Below are positions 17,784-26,673 of a DNA stretch of 64,000 nucleotides, piece after piece. The DNA lies in assembly GCF_001509795.1 (NCBI RefSeq), contig NZ_LLZN01000081.1:9916-73915 (forward strand). Direction: 5' to 3'. Source of the DNA: Streptomyces sp. NRRL WC-3605. Its GTDB lineage: Bacteria; Actinomycetota; Actinomycetes; Streptomycetales; Streptomycetaceae. The notes beneath the pieces are model-generated. The model was given only the letters and a program-made list of their open reading frames with translations, did no database searches and was not told the origin of the DNA. Position 1 is the stretch's first letter, and every line of letters starts with the position of its first letter. A program made the position numbers and the translations under genes.

Positions 17784-18941
17784 TCAGCCTTGCCGAATCA
17801 CCAGTCTGCCACCCTGGCGACGTGCGACGACTTTGCCGGGGAGGTTGATGGCCCCCTGGCCGCGCCAGCCGGTGATCAGGCGGTCCACTTCCTCGACGTG
17901 CCGGGCGAAGAGCGAACCGGCGGGTGCGCCCGCCTCGATGGCGGCCCGGCGCAGGATCCGGCGGCGCACCGCGGGCGGCAGCGTGTAGAGCTTGGCGCAG
18001 TCGAGGAGTCCGGCGGCGTCACGGACGGCGGTCTCGGCCTGGCCGGCCCACGCGTCGAGGGCGTCGGCGTCGTCGCGGGAGAGCTGGGCGGTGCGGGCGA
18101 GGGCTTCGACGACGCCTTTGCCGAGCGCCTTCTCGAGGGCGGGCAGGCCCTCCTGGCGCAGCCGGGAGCGGGTGTAGGCGGGGTCGGAGTTGTGGGGGTC
18201 GTCCCAGACGGGCAGGGACTGGACCATGCAGGCCTTGCGGGCGGTCTGCCGGTCGAGGCCGAGGAAGGGGCGACGGTAACGGCCGTCGGCCCCCGAGACC
18301 GCGGCCATCCCGGACAGGGAGCGGATGCCGGAGCCGCGGGCGAGGCCGAGCAGGACGGTCTCCGCCTGGTCGTCGCGGGTGTGGCCGAGCAGGACGGCGG
18401 CGGCGCCGTGGCGTTCGGCCGCGTCGTCGAGGGCGGCGTAGCGGGCGTCGCGGGCGGCGGCCTCGGGCCCGCCGCCGCGGCCGACGGTGACGGCGATCGA
18501 CTCGACCGGGTCCAGGCCGAGTTCGCGCAGGCGCAGGACGACTTCCTCGGCGCGCAGGTCGGAGCCGGGCTGCAGACCGTGGTCGACGGTGATGCCACCG
18601 GCGCGGATGCCGAGTTTGGGGGCCTCGAAGGCGAGGGCGGAGGCGAGGGCCATGGAGTCGGCGCCGCCGGAGCAGGCCACGAGGACGAGCGGGGAGGGGG
18701 TTCGCTCGTGCGGGGTGGCGCGCCGGGGCGTGCGCTGGGCCGGGCCGGGGAGGTCGTACGCCGTCTCGCGCGCGGTGTCGCGGGCGACGCGCGCGGCGGC
18801 GACCGGCGTCGCGGCCGGTGCCTGCGGCCGGGAGGCGCGGCTGCCGGGGACGTCGGTGGTTCGGTTGTGTTCGGTGAGGAGGTCGTGGAGTACGCGGCGA
18901 ACCGCCAGGCGTATCGCCGCGACCGCAGGATGGGGACCCAT
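17784..18941 (-). CDS. tilS: tRNA(Ile)-lysidine synthase
   Basis: Modifies C34 of the CAU-anticodon tRNA-Ile to lysidine so that it reads AUA. The PP-loop ATPase motif is [51 protein letters not shown] and [13 protein letters not shown] follow, as does [17 protein letters not shown]. 385 residues. It has an unusually long N-terminal extension (about 80 residues, Ala/Pro/Arg-rich) before the PP-loop, as in other Streptomyces. ATG 18941 is preceded by GAAGGGA. It is the first gene of the tilS-hpt-ftsH run. Confidence 0.93.
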   Translation of the reverse strand: MGPHPAVAAIRLAVRRVLHDLLTEHNRTTDVPGSRASRPQAPAATPVAAARVARDTARETAYDLPGPAQRTPRRATPHERTPSPLVLVACSGGADSMALASALAFEAPKLGIRAGGITVDHGLQPGSDLRAEEVVLRLRELGLDPVESIAVTVGRGGGPEAAARDARYAALDDAAERHGAAAVLLGHTRDDQAETVLLGLARGSGIRSLSGMAAVSGADGRYRRPFLGLDRQTARKACMVQSLPVWDDPHNSDPAYTRSRLRQEGLPALEKALGKGVVEALARTAQLSRDDADALDAWAGQAETAVRDAAGLLDCAKLYTLPPAVRRRILRRAAIEAGAPAGSLFARHVEEVDRLITGWRGQGAINLPGKVVARRQGGRLVIRQG

Positions 18942-19152
18942 GTCCGGTTCCCTTCATGAAGTTGTCCGGGGATGTGGCCGACTTCGGTCACTCAGAGTGT
19001 GTAGATGGTGACAGAAGCGGGCCGTTCCCCGAGCATTGCACGCCTACCCATGGCTCACGGTCCCTCGGACGGGTGATTGGAGGGGCGTTCGTCTGCCGTC
19101 GGCCGATTTCGGTTCACGGCCGTCGTATGAGATGCGCGGCGGGCCGGGGGCG

Positions 19153-20286
19153 TCATCCGTCGGCCTTGCGGTGCACGCGGGCGATCCAGTCCGCCGGTGC
19201 GCCGATCTCCGCCTTGGTGGGCAGCGTGTTCGGGGACGTCCAGACGCGGTTGAAGCCGTCCATGCCGACCTCGTCGACGACGGCCCGCACGAAGCGCTCG
19301 CCGTCGCGGTACTGGCGGAGCTTGGCGTCCAGGCCGAGCAGCTTGCGCAGCGTGGTGTCGAGCCGGGAGGCGCCCTTGGCGCGGCGCTGCTGGAACTTCT
19401 CGCGGATCTCGGCGACGGAGGGGACGACGGCGGGGCCGACGCCGTCCATGACGAAGTCGGCGTGTCCCTCCAGGAGGGACATCACGGCGGTGAGCCGGCC
19501 GAGGATCTCCCGCTGGCCGGGGGTCTGGACGAGTTCGACGAAGGAGCGTCCGCCGTCGTCCTCCTCGCCCTCGGGACGGCCGCCGGCGAGGGACTGGGCG
19601 GCCTCGCGGACCCGTTCCAGGACGGTCATGGGGTCGACGTCGGTCTCGCCGAGGAAAGACTGGATTTCGCCCTCGAGGTGGTCCCGCAGCCAGGGGACGG
19701 CGCTGAACTGGGTGCGGTGGGTCTCTTCGTGGAGGCACACCCACAGCCGGAAGTCGTGGGGGTGGACGTCGAGTTCGCGTTCGACGTGGACGATGTTGGG
19801 GGCGACGAGCAGCAGCCGGCCGCCGCCGTTCTCCCCGGCGGGCATGTCGCGGGTGGCGGGGGCGAAGGTCTCGTACTGGCCGAGGACGCGGGAGGCGAGG
19901 AACGACAGCAGCATCCCGAGCTCGACACCGGTGACCTTGCCGCCGACCGCGCCGAGGACGGCCTGGCCGGTGCCGTTGCCGCGGCGCTCCTGCATCTTCT
20001 CCAGCAGGGGCTTGAGGATCTCGCGGAACCCGGCGACGTTGGCCCGGATCCAGCCGGGCCGGTCGACGACGAGGACCGGGGTGTCGTGCATCTCCTCGGT
20101 GCCCATGCGGGTGAACCCGCGGACGTGTTCCTCGGAGGACTTCGCGTGCCGGCGCAGTTCCGCGACGACGGCCCGGGCCTCGTCGCGGCTCACCTCGGGG
20201 CCCGGCCGTACGAACCGGGTCGCGGTCGCCACCGCGAGGTTCCAGTCGACCATCTGAGAAGAAGCAGCACCACCGATGCTCGTCAT
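19153..20286 (-). CDS. zinc-dependent metalloprotease family protein (DUF2342)
   Basis: 377 residues of the actinobacterial DUF2342 family, also labelled coenzyme F420 biosynthesis-associated. The zinc-binding motif is LWVCLHEETHRTQF, with a downstream EGHADFVMDGVG as the likely third ligand region. Other conserved blocks are VDWNLAVATATRFVRPGP and PVLVVDRPGWIRANVAGFRE. There is no signal peptide. ATG 20286 lies 6 nt after a TACGGT -10 box, so this is probably a leaderless transcript separate from the upstream dacB-type gene. The natural substrate is unknown. Confidence 0.88.
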   Translation of the reverse strand: MTSIGGAASSQMVDWNLAVATATRFVRPGPEVSRDEARAVVAELRRHAKSSEEHVRGFTRMGTEEMHDTPVLVVDRPGWIRANVAGFREILKPLLEKMQERRGNGTGQAVLGAVGGKVTGVELGMLLSFLASRVLGQYETFAPATRDMPAGENGGGRLLLVAPNIVHVERELDVHPHDFRLWVCLHEETHRTQFSAVPWLRDHLEGEIQSFLGETDVDPMTVLERVREAAQSLAGGRPEGEEDDGGRSFVELVQTPGQREILGRLTAVMSLLEGHADFVMDGVGPAVVPSVAEIREKFQQRRAKGASRLDTTLRKLLGLDAKLRQYRDGERFVRAVVDEVGMDGFNRVWTSPNTLPTKAEIGAPADWIARVHRKADG

Positions 20287-20365
20287 GCGTCAACCGTACG
20301 TGAGCGTTCCCGGTCGGGGCAGGGCGTGCGGGCGGACGCCCCGCGGACCGGTGCCCACGGGGCCG

Positions 20366-21928
20366 TCACCGGCAGCCGCAGGCGGCGAGGGCCGTGGCGG
20401 CCCGGTCGAGGGCGGCCGGGGCGGCGTCCCGGTCGGTGGTGTCGGAGGCGAGGAACGCGAAGGCGAGGAGGCGTCCGTCCTGGTCGACGACGGTGCCGGC
20501 CAGGGTGTTGACGCCGGTGAGGGTGCCGGTCTTGGCGCGGACGACGCCCGCGGCGCCGTCGCCGTAGCGGCTGGTGAGGGTGCCGGTGAAACCCGCCACG
20601 GGCAGGCCGGTGAGGACGGGGCGCAGTTCGGGGTGGGCGGGGTCGGCGGCGTGGGCGAGCAGGGCGGTGAGGAGGTCGGCGGTGAGGGCGTCGCGGCGGT
20701 CGAGGCCGCTGCCGTCCCGGAAGGCGACGCCGGAGACGGGCAGTCCGAGCTTGCCGAGCCGGGCCTCGATGGCCTTGCCGCCGCCTGCGAAGTCGGGGCG
20801 CTCGCCGCTCGCGAGGGCGGTGTGGCGGGCCAGGGCCTCGGCGATGTCGTTGTCGCTGTTGGTCAGCATGCGTTCGACCAGGGCGGTGAGCGGGGGCGAG
20901 CTGACCTGGGCGAGGGACTCGGCGCGGTTGGTGGCCTTGGAGGGGCCGGGCGCGCTGGTGCGCACGCCGTGGTCGGCGAGGAGGTCGGCGAAGCGTTCCG
21001 CCGCGTCCTTCGCGGGGTCGTCGCTGCGGTCGGCGGTGCCGCTGCTCGAGTCGTCGAGGCGGCCCTCGTCGGCCATCAGGGCGCTGACGGGGGCGAGGTT
21101 GGTGTTCTTGCCGATGGGGTGGCGTGCGGGTCCGGCGTAGAGCGTCGTGTCGTAGGAGAGCGTGACCTTGCGCAGGCCGCGCTGCTTCAGGGCGTCGGCG
21201 GTCCGCGCGGCGAGGTCGCGCAGTCCGGCCCAGCCGCCGGTCTTCTCGCGGGCGGTGAGGGTGGGGTCGCCGCCGCCGACGAGGACGAGTTCCTTCGTGT
21301 CGGGTTCCAGCGCGGTGCGGGTGGTGAGGCGGTGGTCGGCGCCCATCGCGGTGAGGGCGGCGACGGCGGTGGCGATCTTGGTGGTGGAGGCGGGCGTCAG
21401 GGCGTCGGAGGCGCCCTCGCCGTAGAGGCGCCGGCCGGTGGCCACGTCCACGACGGCGGCGCCGGTGCGGCGGCCGAGCTCGGGGGCGCCGAGGAGGGGC
21501 CGCAGGACGGTCGCGAGGGCCTTGCCGTCGGGGACGGACCCGGCGTGCCCGGCACCGGCGCCCAGGGCGGTGAGGACGGCGCCCGCGCTGGGCGCGGGGC
21601 GCGGACCCCTGGCCCGCGCGCCGGAGGGGTCGGTGTCCCCGCCGTGATCTGTGCCACCCGTGCGCTCCTGGGCGGCCGCCCGGTCCCGCTCGGCCGTACG
21701 CTGACCGGTGGAGTCCCAGGGGCCCGCGGCGGTCACCACCGTGGCGGCCAGCGCCAGTCCGGCGGTGGCGGCGCAGGCGGTGTACTGCCAGGTCTTCGGC
21801 CTCGTGGCGCGTGCGAGACGCGGTCGCAGGGCGTCCGCGGCCCGCGTCAGTCGCGGTCCCACGGCGTTCGCGAGCCGCGTCACCCGCGGTCCCGCGGCTC
21901 GCCAAGGCCTCAGCTCTGGCACGACCAC
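20366..21928 (-). CDS. dacB: D-alanyl-D-alanine carboxypeptidase/endopeptidase (PBP4, S13 family)
   Basis: Trims peptidoglycan stem peptides outside the membrane. A cationic N-terminus is followed by a membrane/signal segment (about residues 47-70). Active-site motifs of family S13 are SxxK in LTPASTTKIATAV, SxN in MLTNSDNDIAEALARH and KTG in VVRAKTGTLTGVNTL. 520 residues. GTG 21928 or the in-frame GTG 21922 could start it; AAGGGG is better spaced for 21922. It is divergent from ppa and upstream of the metalloprotease gene. Confidence 0.93.
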   Translation of the reverse strand: MVVPELRPWRAAGPRVTRLANAVGPRLTRAADALRPRLARATRPKTWQYTACAATAGLALAATVVTAAGPWDSTGQRTAERDRAAAQERTGGTDHGGDTDPSGARARGPRPAPSAGAVLTALGAGAGHAGSVPDGKALATVLRPLLGAPELGRRTGAAVVDVATGRRLYGEGASDALTPASTTKIATAVAALTAMGADHRLTTRTALEPDTKELVLVGGGDPTLTAREKTGGWAGLRDLAARTADALKQRGLRKVTLSYDTTLYAGPARHPIGKNTNLAPVSALMADEGRLDDSSSGTADRSDDPAKDAAERFADLLADHGVRTSAPGPSKATNRAESLAQVSSPPLTALVERMLTNSDNDIAEALARHTALASGERPDFAGGGKAIEARLGKLGLPVSGVAFRDGSGLDRRDALTADLLTALLAHAADPAHPELRPVLTGLPVAGFTGTLTSRYGDGAAGVVRAKTGTLTGVNTLAGTVVDQDGRLLAFAFLASDTTDRDAAPAALDRAATALAACGCR

Positions 21929-22007
21929 CAGCCCCTTTCGCGATCACACACCTGCGTGAGGGACACTTAACCACCAGAACTATGTGTTGATCATGGAGGA
22001 GCCACCG

Positions 22008-22499
22008 GTGGAGTTCGACGTCACGATCGAGATTCCGAAGGGTTCGCGGAACAAGTACGAGGTGGACCACGAGACCGGTCGGATCCGCCTGGACCGTCGA
22101 CTCTTCACTTCGACCGCCTACCCGACCGACTACGGCTTCGTCGAGAACACCCTCGGCGAGGACGGCGACCCGCTGGACGCGCTGGTCATCCTGGACGAGC
22201 CGACGTTCCCGGGCTGCCTCATCAAGTGCCGCGCGATCGGCATGTTCCGCATGACGGACGAGGCCGGCGGCGACGACAAGCTGCTGTGCGTCCCGGCGAC
22301 CGACCCGCGCGTGGAGCACCTGCGCGACATCCACCACGTGTCGGAGTTCGACCGCCTGGAGATCCAGCACTTCTTCGAGGTCTACAAGGACCTGGAGCCG
22401 GGCAAGTCCGTCGAGGGCGCCGACTGGGTGGGCCGTACCGAGGCCGAGGCCGAGATCGAGCGGTCCTACAAGCGCTTCAAGGACCAGGGCGGCCACTGA
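22008..22499 (+). CDS. ppa: inorganic pyrophosphatase
   Basis: Soluble family I pyrophosphatase hydrolysing PPi released by biosynthetic reactions. Conserved blocks are [20 protein letters not shown], the metal-binding region [20 protein letters not shown] and a later VPATDPR. 163 residues, the usual bacterial length. The GTG start is set by GGAGGA at 21995-22000 with a 7-nt spacing; upstream in-frame ATGs lie in the ribosome site itself. A long perfect hairpin follows the stop. The window also encodes a membrane proton pyrophosphatase. Confidence 0.96.
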   Translation: MEFDVTIEIPKGSRNKYEVDHETGRIRLDRRLFTSTAYPTDYGFVENTLGEDGDPLDALVILDEPTFPGCLIKCRAIGMFRMTDEAGGDDKLLCVPATDPRVEHLRDIHHVSEFDRLEIQHFFEVYKDLEPGKSVEGADWVGRTEAEAEIERSYKRFKDQGGH

Positions 22500-22531
22500 G
22501 CTTCCCCCTGGGCCGTGTCCCACAGCCGTTC

Positions 22532-22570
22532 CACGGACGGGCCGTACGCCGGGCGTACGGCCCGTCCGTG
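22532..22570. terminator. long perfect hairpin after ppa
   Basis: A 19-bp arm beginning CACGGACGGGCCG at 22532-22550 pairs with 22552-22570 across a single unpaired base. It lies 32 bp beyond the ppa stop and upstream of the ThrE-type gene. It is exceptionally stable for a terminator, and its symmetry suits either strand. Confidence 0.85.
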
Positions 22571-22636
22571 TATCCCTGGTGTCTGTGCGCATACTGAAGA
22601 ACGGCGGAAGGTGTCGTTCCAAGGAGAGCTGCGTAC

Positions 22637-24268
22637 GTGACGGACGCGGAGGACCGCAAGCCGCAGTCGGACGAGGCGAGGATGGCGTTCACGCCGCCCG
22701 CCGGGGTGGAGGTGGGGGACAGCGAGTCGGAGACCACGTCGGAGTTCGCGCTCCCCAAGGGTCTCGACGTCCCTCAGCAGCCGCCCGCCGACCGGGAGGG
22801 CTCGGCGTTCAGCACGCCGAGAGGCTACGCCGCCGAGGACACCCTGCCCGGCTTCACACCGCCGGGCGGCATCCCGCAGATCAGTCTGACCAAGGACGTG
22901 CCCTGGCAGGACCGGATGCGCACGATGCTGCGCATGCCGGTGGCCGAGCGGCCCGCGCCGGAGCGGCCGCACAAGGCCGAGGAGGAGGGTCCGGCCGTCC
23001 CGCGCGTGCTCGACCTGACCCTGCGTATCGGCGAGCTGCTGCTGGCGGGCGGTGAGGGTGCCGAGGACGTGGAGGCCGCGATGTTCGCGGTCTGCCGGTC
23101 CTACGGCCTCGACCGCTGCGAGCCGAGCGTCACCTTCACCCTGCTGTCGATCTCGTACCAGCCGTCGCTGGTGGACGACCCGGTGTCGGCGGCGCGCACG
23201 GTACGCCGGCGCGGCACCGACTACACCCGGCTGGCCGCCGTGTACCAGCTGGTCGACGACCTCAGCGACGCCGAGACCCACATCTCCCTGGAGGAGGCCT
23301 ATCGGCGGCTCGCGGAGATCCGGCGCAACCGGCACCCGTACCCGACCTGGGTCCTGACGGCGGCCAGCGGGCTGCTCGCGGGCGCGGCGTCCGTGCTGGT
23401 GGGCGGCGGGCTGCTGGTGTTCGTCGCGGCGGCCGTCGGCGCGATGCTCGGCGACCGGCTGGCGTGGCTGGCCGCGGGGCGGGGGCTGCCGGAGTTCTAC
23501 CAGTTCACGGTCGCGGCGATGCCGCCGGCAGCGGTCGGGGTCGCGCTGACGCTGTCGCACGCCGACGTCAAGGCGTCCGCGGTGATCACCGGTGGGCTGT
23601 TCGCGCTGCTGCCCGGGCGGGCGCTGGTGGCGGGCGTGCAGGACGGGCTGACCGGCTTCTACATCACCGCGTCGGCCCGGCTGCTGGAGGTCATGTACTT
23701 CTTCGTCGGCATCGTGACCGGCGTGCTGGTGGTTCTGTACTTCGGGGTGAATCTGGGCGCCAAGCTCAACCCGGACGCGGCGCTGCACATCTCCGAGCGG
23801 CCGTACTGGCAGATCGCCGCGTCGATGCTGCTGTCGCTGACCTTCGCGGTGCTGCTCCAGCAGGAACGGTCCACCGTGCTCGCCGTGACCCTCAACGGGG
23901 GTGTGGCCTGGGTGGTGTACGGGGCGATGCGCTACGCGGGCGAGCTGTCGCCGGTCGCCTCGACGGCGGTGGCGGCCGGTCTGGTCGGTCTGTTCGGGCA
24001 GCTGATGGCCCGCTACCGGTTCGCGTCCGCGCTGCCGTACACGACGGCGGCGATCGGGCCCCTGCTGCCCGGTTCGGCCACGTACTTCGGGCTGCTGTCG
24101 ATCGCGCAGAACGAGGTGGACGCGGGGCTGGTGTCGCTGGCGACGGCGGCCTCGCTGGCCTTGGCCATCGCGATCGGCGTGAACCTCGGGTCCGAGATCT
24201 CCCGGCTCTTCCTGCGGATCAGCTCGCCGGAGAAGCGCCGCTCCGCCAAGCGGACGCGCGGCTTCTGA
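22637..24268 (+). CDS. ThrE-type threonine/serine exporter family protein
   Basis: 543 residues. The cytosolic N-terminal region has a Pro-rich, probably disordered first 115 residues. The ThrP domain follows (LDLTLRIGELLLAGGEGAED, CEPSVTFTLLSISY). A C-terminal membrane part of about ten helices covers residues 235-525, including VTGVLVVLYFGVNLGAKLNP. C. glutamicum ThrE exports threonine and serine by proton antiport; substrate identity here is inferred. The GTG start follows AAGGAG. Two short motifs, FTPPAGVEV and FTPPGGIPQ, recur in the tail and may be docking elements. Confidence 0.87.
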   Translation: MTDAEDRKPQSDEARMAFTPPAGVEVGDSESETTSEFALPKGLDVPQQPPADREGSAFSTPRGYAAEDTLPGFTPPGGIPQISLTKDVPWQDRMRTMLRMPVAERPAPERPHKAEEEGPAVPRVLDLTLRIGELLLAGGEGAEDVEAAMFAVCRSYGLDRCEPSVTFTLLSISYQPSLVDDPVSAARTVRRRGTDYTRLAAVYQLVDDLSDAETHISLEEAYRRLAEIRRNRHPYPTWVLTAASGLLAGAASVLVGGGLLVFVAAAVGAMLGDRLAWLAAGRGLPEFYQFTVAAMPPAAVGVALTLSHADVKASAVITGGLFALLPGRALVAGVQDGLTGFYITASARLLEVMYFFVGIVTGVLVVLYFGVNLGAKLNPDAALHISERPYWQIAASMLLSLTFAVLLQQERSTVLAVTLNGGVAWVVYGAMRYAGELSPVASTAVAAGLVGLFGQLMARYRFASALPYTTAAIGPLLPGSATYFGLLSIAQNEVDAGLVSLATAASLALAIAIGVNLGSEISRLFLRISSPEKRRSAKRTRGF

Positions 24269-24275
24269 GACGGCG

Positions 24276-24303
24276 ACGGACGCCCCCCGGGGAGGGCGTC
24301 CGT
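24276..24303. terminator. hairpin between convergent genes
   Basis: Arms ACGGACGCCC (24276-24285) and GGGCGTCCGT (24294-24303) are exact complements around an 8-nt loop. They lie just after the ThrE-type gene and before the stop of the DedA gene on the other strand. Confidence 0.8.
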
Positions 24304-24326
24304 GGCGAGAGGGCCGGCCGGTGGGC

Positions 24327-25298
24327 TCAGTAGCCCTGGTCCGGCGGGTACTGCTGGTTCTGCCTGCCGTAGCCCTGCGGGTACTGCTGGGCGTACGGCT
24401 GTCCGGGCTGCTGCTGCGGGTGCCGCTGCCCGTAGTACTGCTGGTCGTAGCCCTGGTCGTCGTAGCCCCGGTCGTCGTAGCCCTGCTGCCGCCCGGGTTC
24501 CTGCTGCTGCCCGTATCCGTACTGCCGCTGGTCCTGCCCGGGGCCGCCCTGGCCGCCGTACGGCTGCTGGGGCTGGTCGTGGGACGGGATGCGGCGCAGC
24601 TGCGTCGTCGCGTCGTCCATCGGCTGGTACCCCTGGTGCGGCTGCCCGTCCTGGGCGGCCGGGGCCTCGGCGGCGGCGCGCTTCTTCTTGCCGCGCTCGC
24701 GCAGGTACTCGATGAGGATCGGCACCACGGAGACGACGACGATCAGGACCAGGATCGCCTCGACGTTGCTCTTGATGAAGGAGATCTGGCCGAGCCAGTA
24801 GCCCGCGAGGGTGACGCCGGTGCCCCAGGCGATGCCGCCGATGACGTTGTACGTGAGGAAGGTGCGGTACTTCATACGGCCGGCGCCCGCCACGATGGGG
24901 GCGAAGGTCCGCACGATCGGCACGAAGCGCGCCAGCACGATGGCCTTGGGGCCGTACTTCTCCATGAACTCGTGCGCCTTGTCCAGGTTCTCCTGTTTGA
25001 AGAGCTTGGAGTTGGGGCGGCTGAAGAGCCTCGGGCCGAAGAACTTGCCGATCATGTAGCCGACCTGGTCGCCGATGACGGCGGCCAGCACGATGAGCGT
25101 GCAGACCAGCCACAGGGGCTGGCTGATGTAGGTCCCCTCGGCGACGAACAGACCCGCCGTGAACAGCAGGGAGTCCCCGGGCAGGAACGCGAAGAGGCCC
25201 GACTCCGCGAAGACGATCAGCAGGATGCCGGGAAGGCTGAACGTCTCGATGAGGTAGTCCGGGCTGAGCCACTCGGGGCCGAGCGCAAGGGTGGTCAC
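24327..25298 (-). CDS. DedA-family membrane protein with Gln/Gly/Tyr-rich tail
   Basis: 323 residues. Residues 1-210 are a DedA/SNARE-associated membrane domain: FAESGLFAFLPGDSLLFTAG, IGDQVGYMIGKFFGPRLF, the conserved ARFVPIVRTFAPIVAGAGRM and a final helix VLIVVVSVVPILIEYL. DedA proteins are implicated in undecaprenyl-phosphate or phospholipid translocation and membrane homeostasis. The last 100 residues are a polar low-complexity tail of Gln, Tyr, Gly and Pro with repeated YDDRGYDDQGYDQQ-like units, probably disordered and cytosolic. The GTG start is preceded by CAGGAG at 9 nt. Confidence 0.9.
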   Translation of the reverse strand: MTTLALGPEWLSPDYLIETFSLPGILLIVFAESGLFAFLPGDSLLFTAGLFVAEGTYISQPLWLVCTLIVLAAVIGDQVGYMIGKFFGPRLFSRPNSKLFKQENLDKAHEFMEKYGPKAIVLARFVPIVRTFAPIVAGAGRMKYRTFLTYNVIGGIAWGTGVTLAGYWLGQISFIKSNVEAILVLIVVVSVVPILIEYLRERGKKKRAAAEAPAAQDGQPHQGYQPMDDATTQLRRIPSHDQPQQPYGGQGGPGQDQRQYGYGQQQEPGRQQGYDDRGYDDQGYDQQYYGQRHPQQQPGQPYAQQYPQGYGRQNQQYPPDQGY

Positions 25299-25436
25299 GG
25301 GATTGTGGCTCCTGCGGGGGAAGGGGCGGACGTTCGGTCACGAGCGAGTCAAAAATATCAACGCGCGACCGGTGTCCCGGGTTCCATGGACCCGTTCAGG
25401 ATGCACCGCCCGGCCCCGGCGACAAAGCTGTGGGTC

Positions 25437-25802
25437 ATGGGCATCGATGAGTACGGCGGCGGGCAGGGTCCCAGCCCCGACGTTCTTGTAGTGACCACGA
25501 ACGACGTCCCCGGGCATCGCGTGACCCGGGTCGTGGGGGAGGTCTTCGGACTGACCGTGCGCTCCCGGCACGTCGGCAGCCAGATCGGCGCCGGGCTGAA
25601 GTCGCTGGTCGGCGGCGAGCTGAAGGGCCTCACCAAGACGCTGGTGGAGACCCGCAACCAGGCGATGGAACGCCTCGTGGAGCAGGCACGCGCGCGAGGC
25701 GCCAACGGGGTCCTGGCCTTCCGCTTCGACGTGACGGAGGCGGCCGACGTGGGCACCGAGGTGTGCGCCTACGGGACCGCGGTGGTCCTGGCCCGCGAAT
25801 AG
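25437..25802 (+). CDS. UPF0145/YbjQ-family protein
   Basis: 121 residues of the YbjQ (DUF74, heavy-metal-binding-domain-like) family: VLVVTTNDVPGHRVTRVVGE, GSQIGAGLKSLVGGELKGLT, then ERLVEQARARGANGVLAFRF and a final CAYGTAVVL. Members form pentameric rings; the function is unknown despite the heavy-metal label. The start is taken at ATG 25437 (MGIDEYGGG). An in-frame ATG at 25386 is possible but reads through low-complexity sequence. The stop lies inside a terminator hairpin shared with tipA. Confidence 0.85.
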   Translation: MGIDEYGGGQGPSPDVLVVTTNDVPGHRVTRVVGEVFGLTVRSRHVGSQIGAGLKSLVGGELKGLTKTLVETRNQAMERLVEQARARGANGVLAFRFDVTEAADVGTEVCAYGTAVVLARE

Positions 25803-25823
25803 AGCCTCGCGCGGGCCAGGACC
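25784..25823. terminator. bidirectional hairpin spanning the UPF0145 stop codon
   Basis: Perfect 14-bp arms GGTCCTGGCCCGCG (25784-25797) and its complement (25810-25823) with a 12-nt loop. The hairpin begins inside the UPF0145 coding sequence and ends 1 bp before the tipA stop, so both convergent genes share it. Confidence 0.85.
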
Positions 25824-25824
25824 C

Positions 25825-26586
25825 TCAGGCGGAGTGCCGGTGCGCGTTGGCGAGGATCGCCTCCTTGAGGTGCTCGGCGAGACCGGGCCGCATGGAGTCG
25901 TAGTACGCCTTGAAGCGCTCGTCGGAGACGTACATCTCCGCGAAGCACTTGTGCATCTCGTAGGGCACCTCGAAGTACCACTTGCCGATGTGCCGGCGGT
26001 GCTCCTCGGCCAGGTCCATGGCGGCTTCGCCGGACGGCTGCCCTCCGGCGGCCATCAGGGTGGTGTACCGCTCCTGCCAGTCGTCGACCTCGGCCTGGAC
26101 GCGCTTCCAGTCCTCCTTGGTGTAGCTCGCCGCGCGGCGCTGCGACTCGGCGTACGCCTCGGTGCCGCCCCAGCGTTCCTCCGCCTCCGCGGCGTACTGC
26201 TCGGGGTCCTTGTCGCCGAACACCTCGAACCTCTCCTCGGGCGTCAGGTTGATTCCCATCGTGCGTGCCTCCATGGCGTGCTCCACGGCCGCCGCCATCT
26301 TCCGCAGCTTCTCGATCCGGGCGGTCAGCAGCTCGTGCTGCCGGCGCAGGTGTGCGCGCGGGTCCGCGTCCGGGTCGTCGAGCAGGGCGGCGACCTCGTC
26401 GAGGGGGAAGCCGAGCTCGCGGTAGAACAGGATCTGCTGCAGCCGGTCGAGGTCGGCGTCGCTGTAGCGCCGGTGTCCCGCGTGGCTGCGCTCGCTGGGC
26501 ACGAGCAGACCGATGTCGTCGTAGTGGTGCAGGGTGCGCACCGTCACTCCGGCGAATCCGGCGACCTGTCCCACGGAGTAGCCCAC
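25825..26586 (-). CDS. tipA: TipA, thiostrepton-responsive MerR-family activator
   Basis: 253 residues, the size of S. lividans TipAL. The N-terminal MerR DNA-binding domain is VGYSVGQVAGFAGVTVRTLH with HYDDIGLLVPSERSHAGHRR. A coiled-coil linker then leads to the TipAS drug-binding domain (from residue 110, MGINLTPEERFEVFGD). The Cys that bonds thiopeptides is in YEMHKCFAEMYVSDERF. The GTG start at 26586 follows GGGAG. TipA binds thiostrepton-like thiopeptides and activates its own promoter, which is visible upstream. A second protein, TipAS, is probably made from an internal start. It is divergent from gadB. Confidence 0.95.
   Translation of the reverse strand: MGYSVGQVAGFAGVTVRTLHHYDDIGLLVPSERSHAGHRRYSDADLDRLQQILFYRELGFPLDEVAALLDDPDADPRAHLRRQHELLTARIEKLRKMAAAVEHAMEARTMGINLTPEERFEVFGDKDPEQYAAEAEERWGGTEAYAESQRRAASYTKEDWKRVQAEVDDWQERYTTLMAAGGQPSGEAAMDLAEEHRRHIGKWYFEVPYEMHKCFAEMYVSDERFKAYYDSMRPGLAEHLKEAILANAHRHSA
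26257..26272 (-). promoter_or_regulatory. tipA: internal ribosome site and ATG for TipAS
   Basis: Within tipA, GGAGG (reverse complement of 26268-26272) lies 8 nt before the in-frame ATG at 26259 that begins MGINLTPEE. In S. lividans the drug-binding domain alone (TipAS) starts at the equivalent Met and is made in excess from the same message. The strong Shine-Dalgarno inside the coding frame supports the same dual product of 144 residues here. Confidence 0.82.
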
Positions 26587-26613
26587 TTCCGCTCCCTTCT
26601 CGGTACGCGCACC

Positions 26614-26644
26614 ACGGTGCGCCCTCACGCCGCGTGAGGTGCAA
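26614..26644 (-). promoter_or_regulatory. tipA: tipA promoter with MerR-type operator in a 19-bp spacer
   Basis: On the minus strand -35 TTGCAC (26639-26644) and -10 CACCGT (26614-26619) are 19 bp apart, the overlong spacer typical of MerR-controlled promoters. The perfect palindrome CCTCACGC-c-GCGTGAGG (26623-26639) fills the spacer. As I remember it, the S. lividans tipA promoter has the same layout with CCTCACGT-c-ACGTGAGG. Activation by TipAL with thiostrepton is expected. Confidence 0.88.
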
Positions 26645-26673
26645 GCCCTCATGTCCCGTCCTACCGTCGAGTC

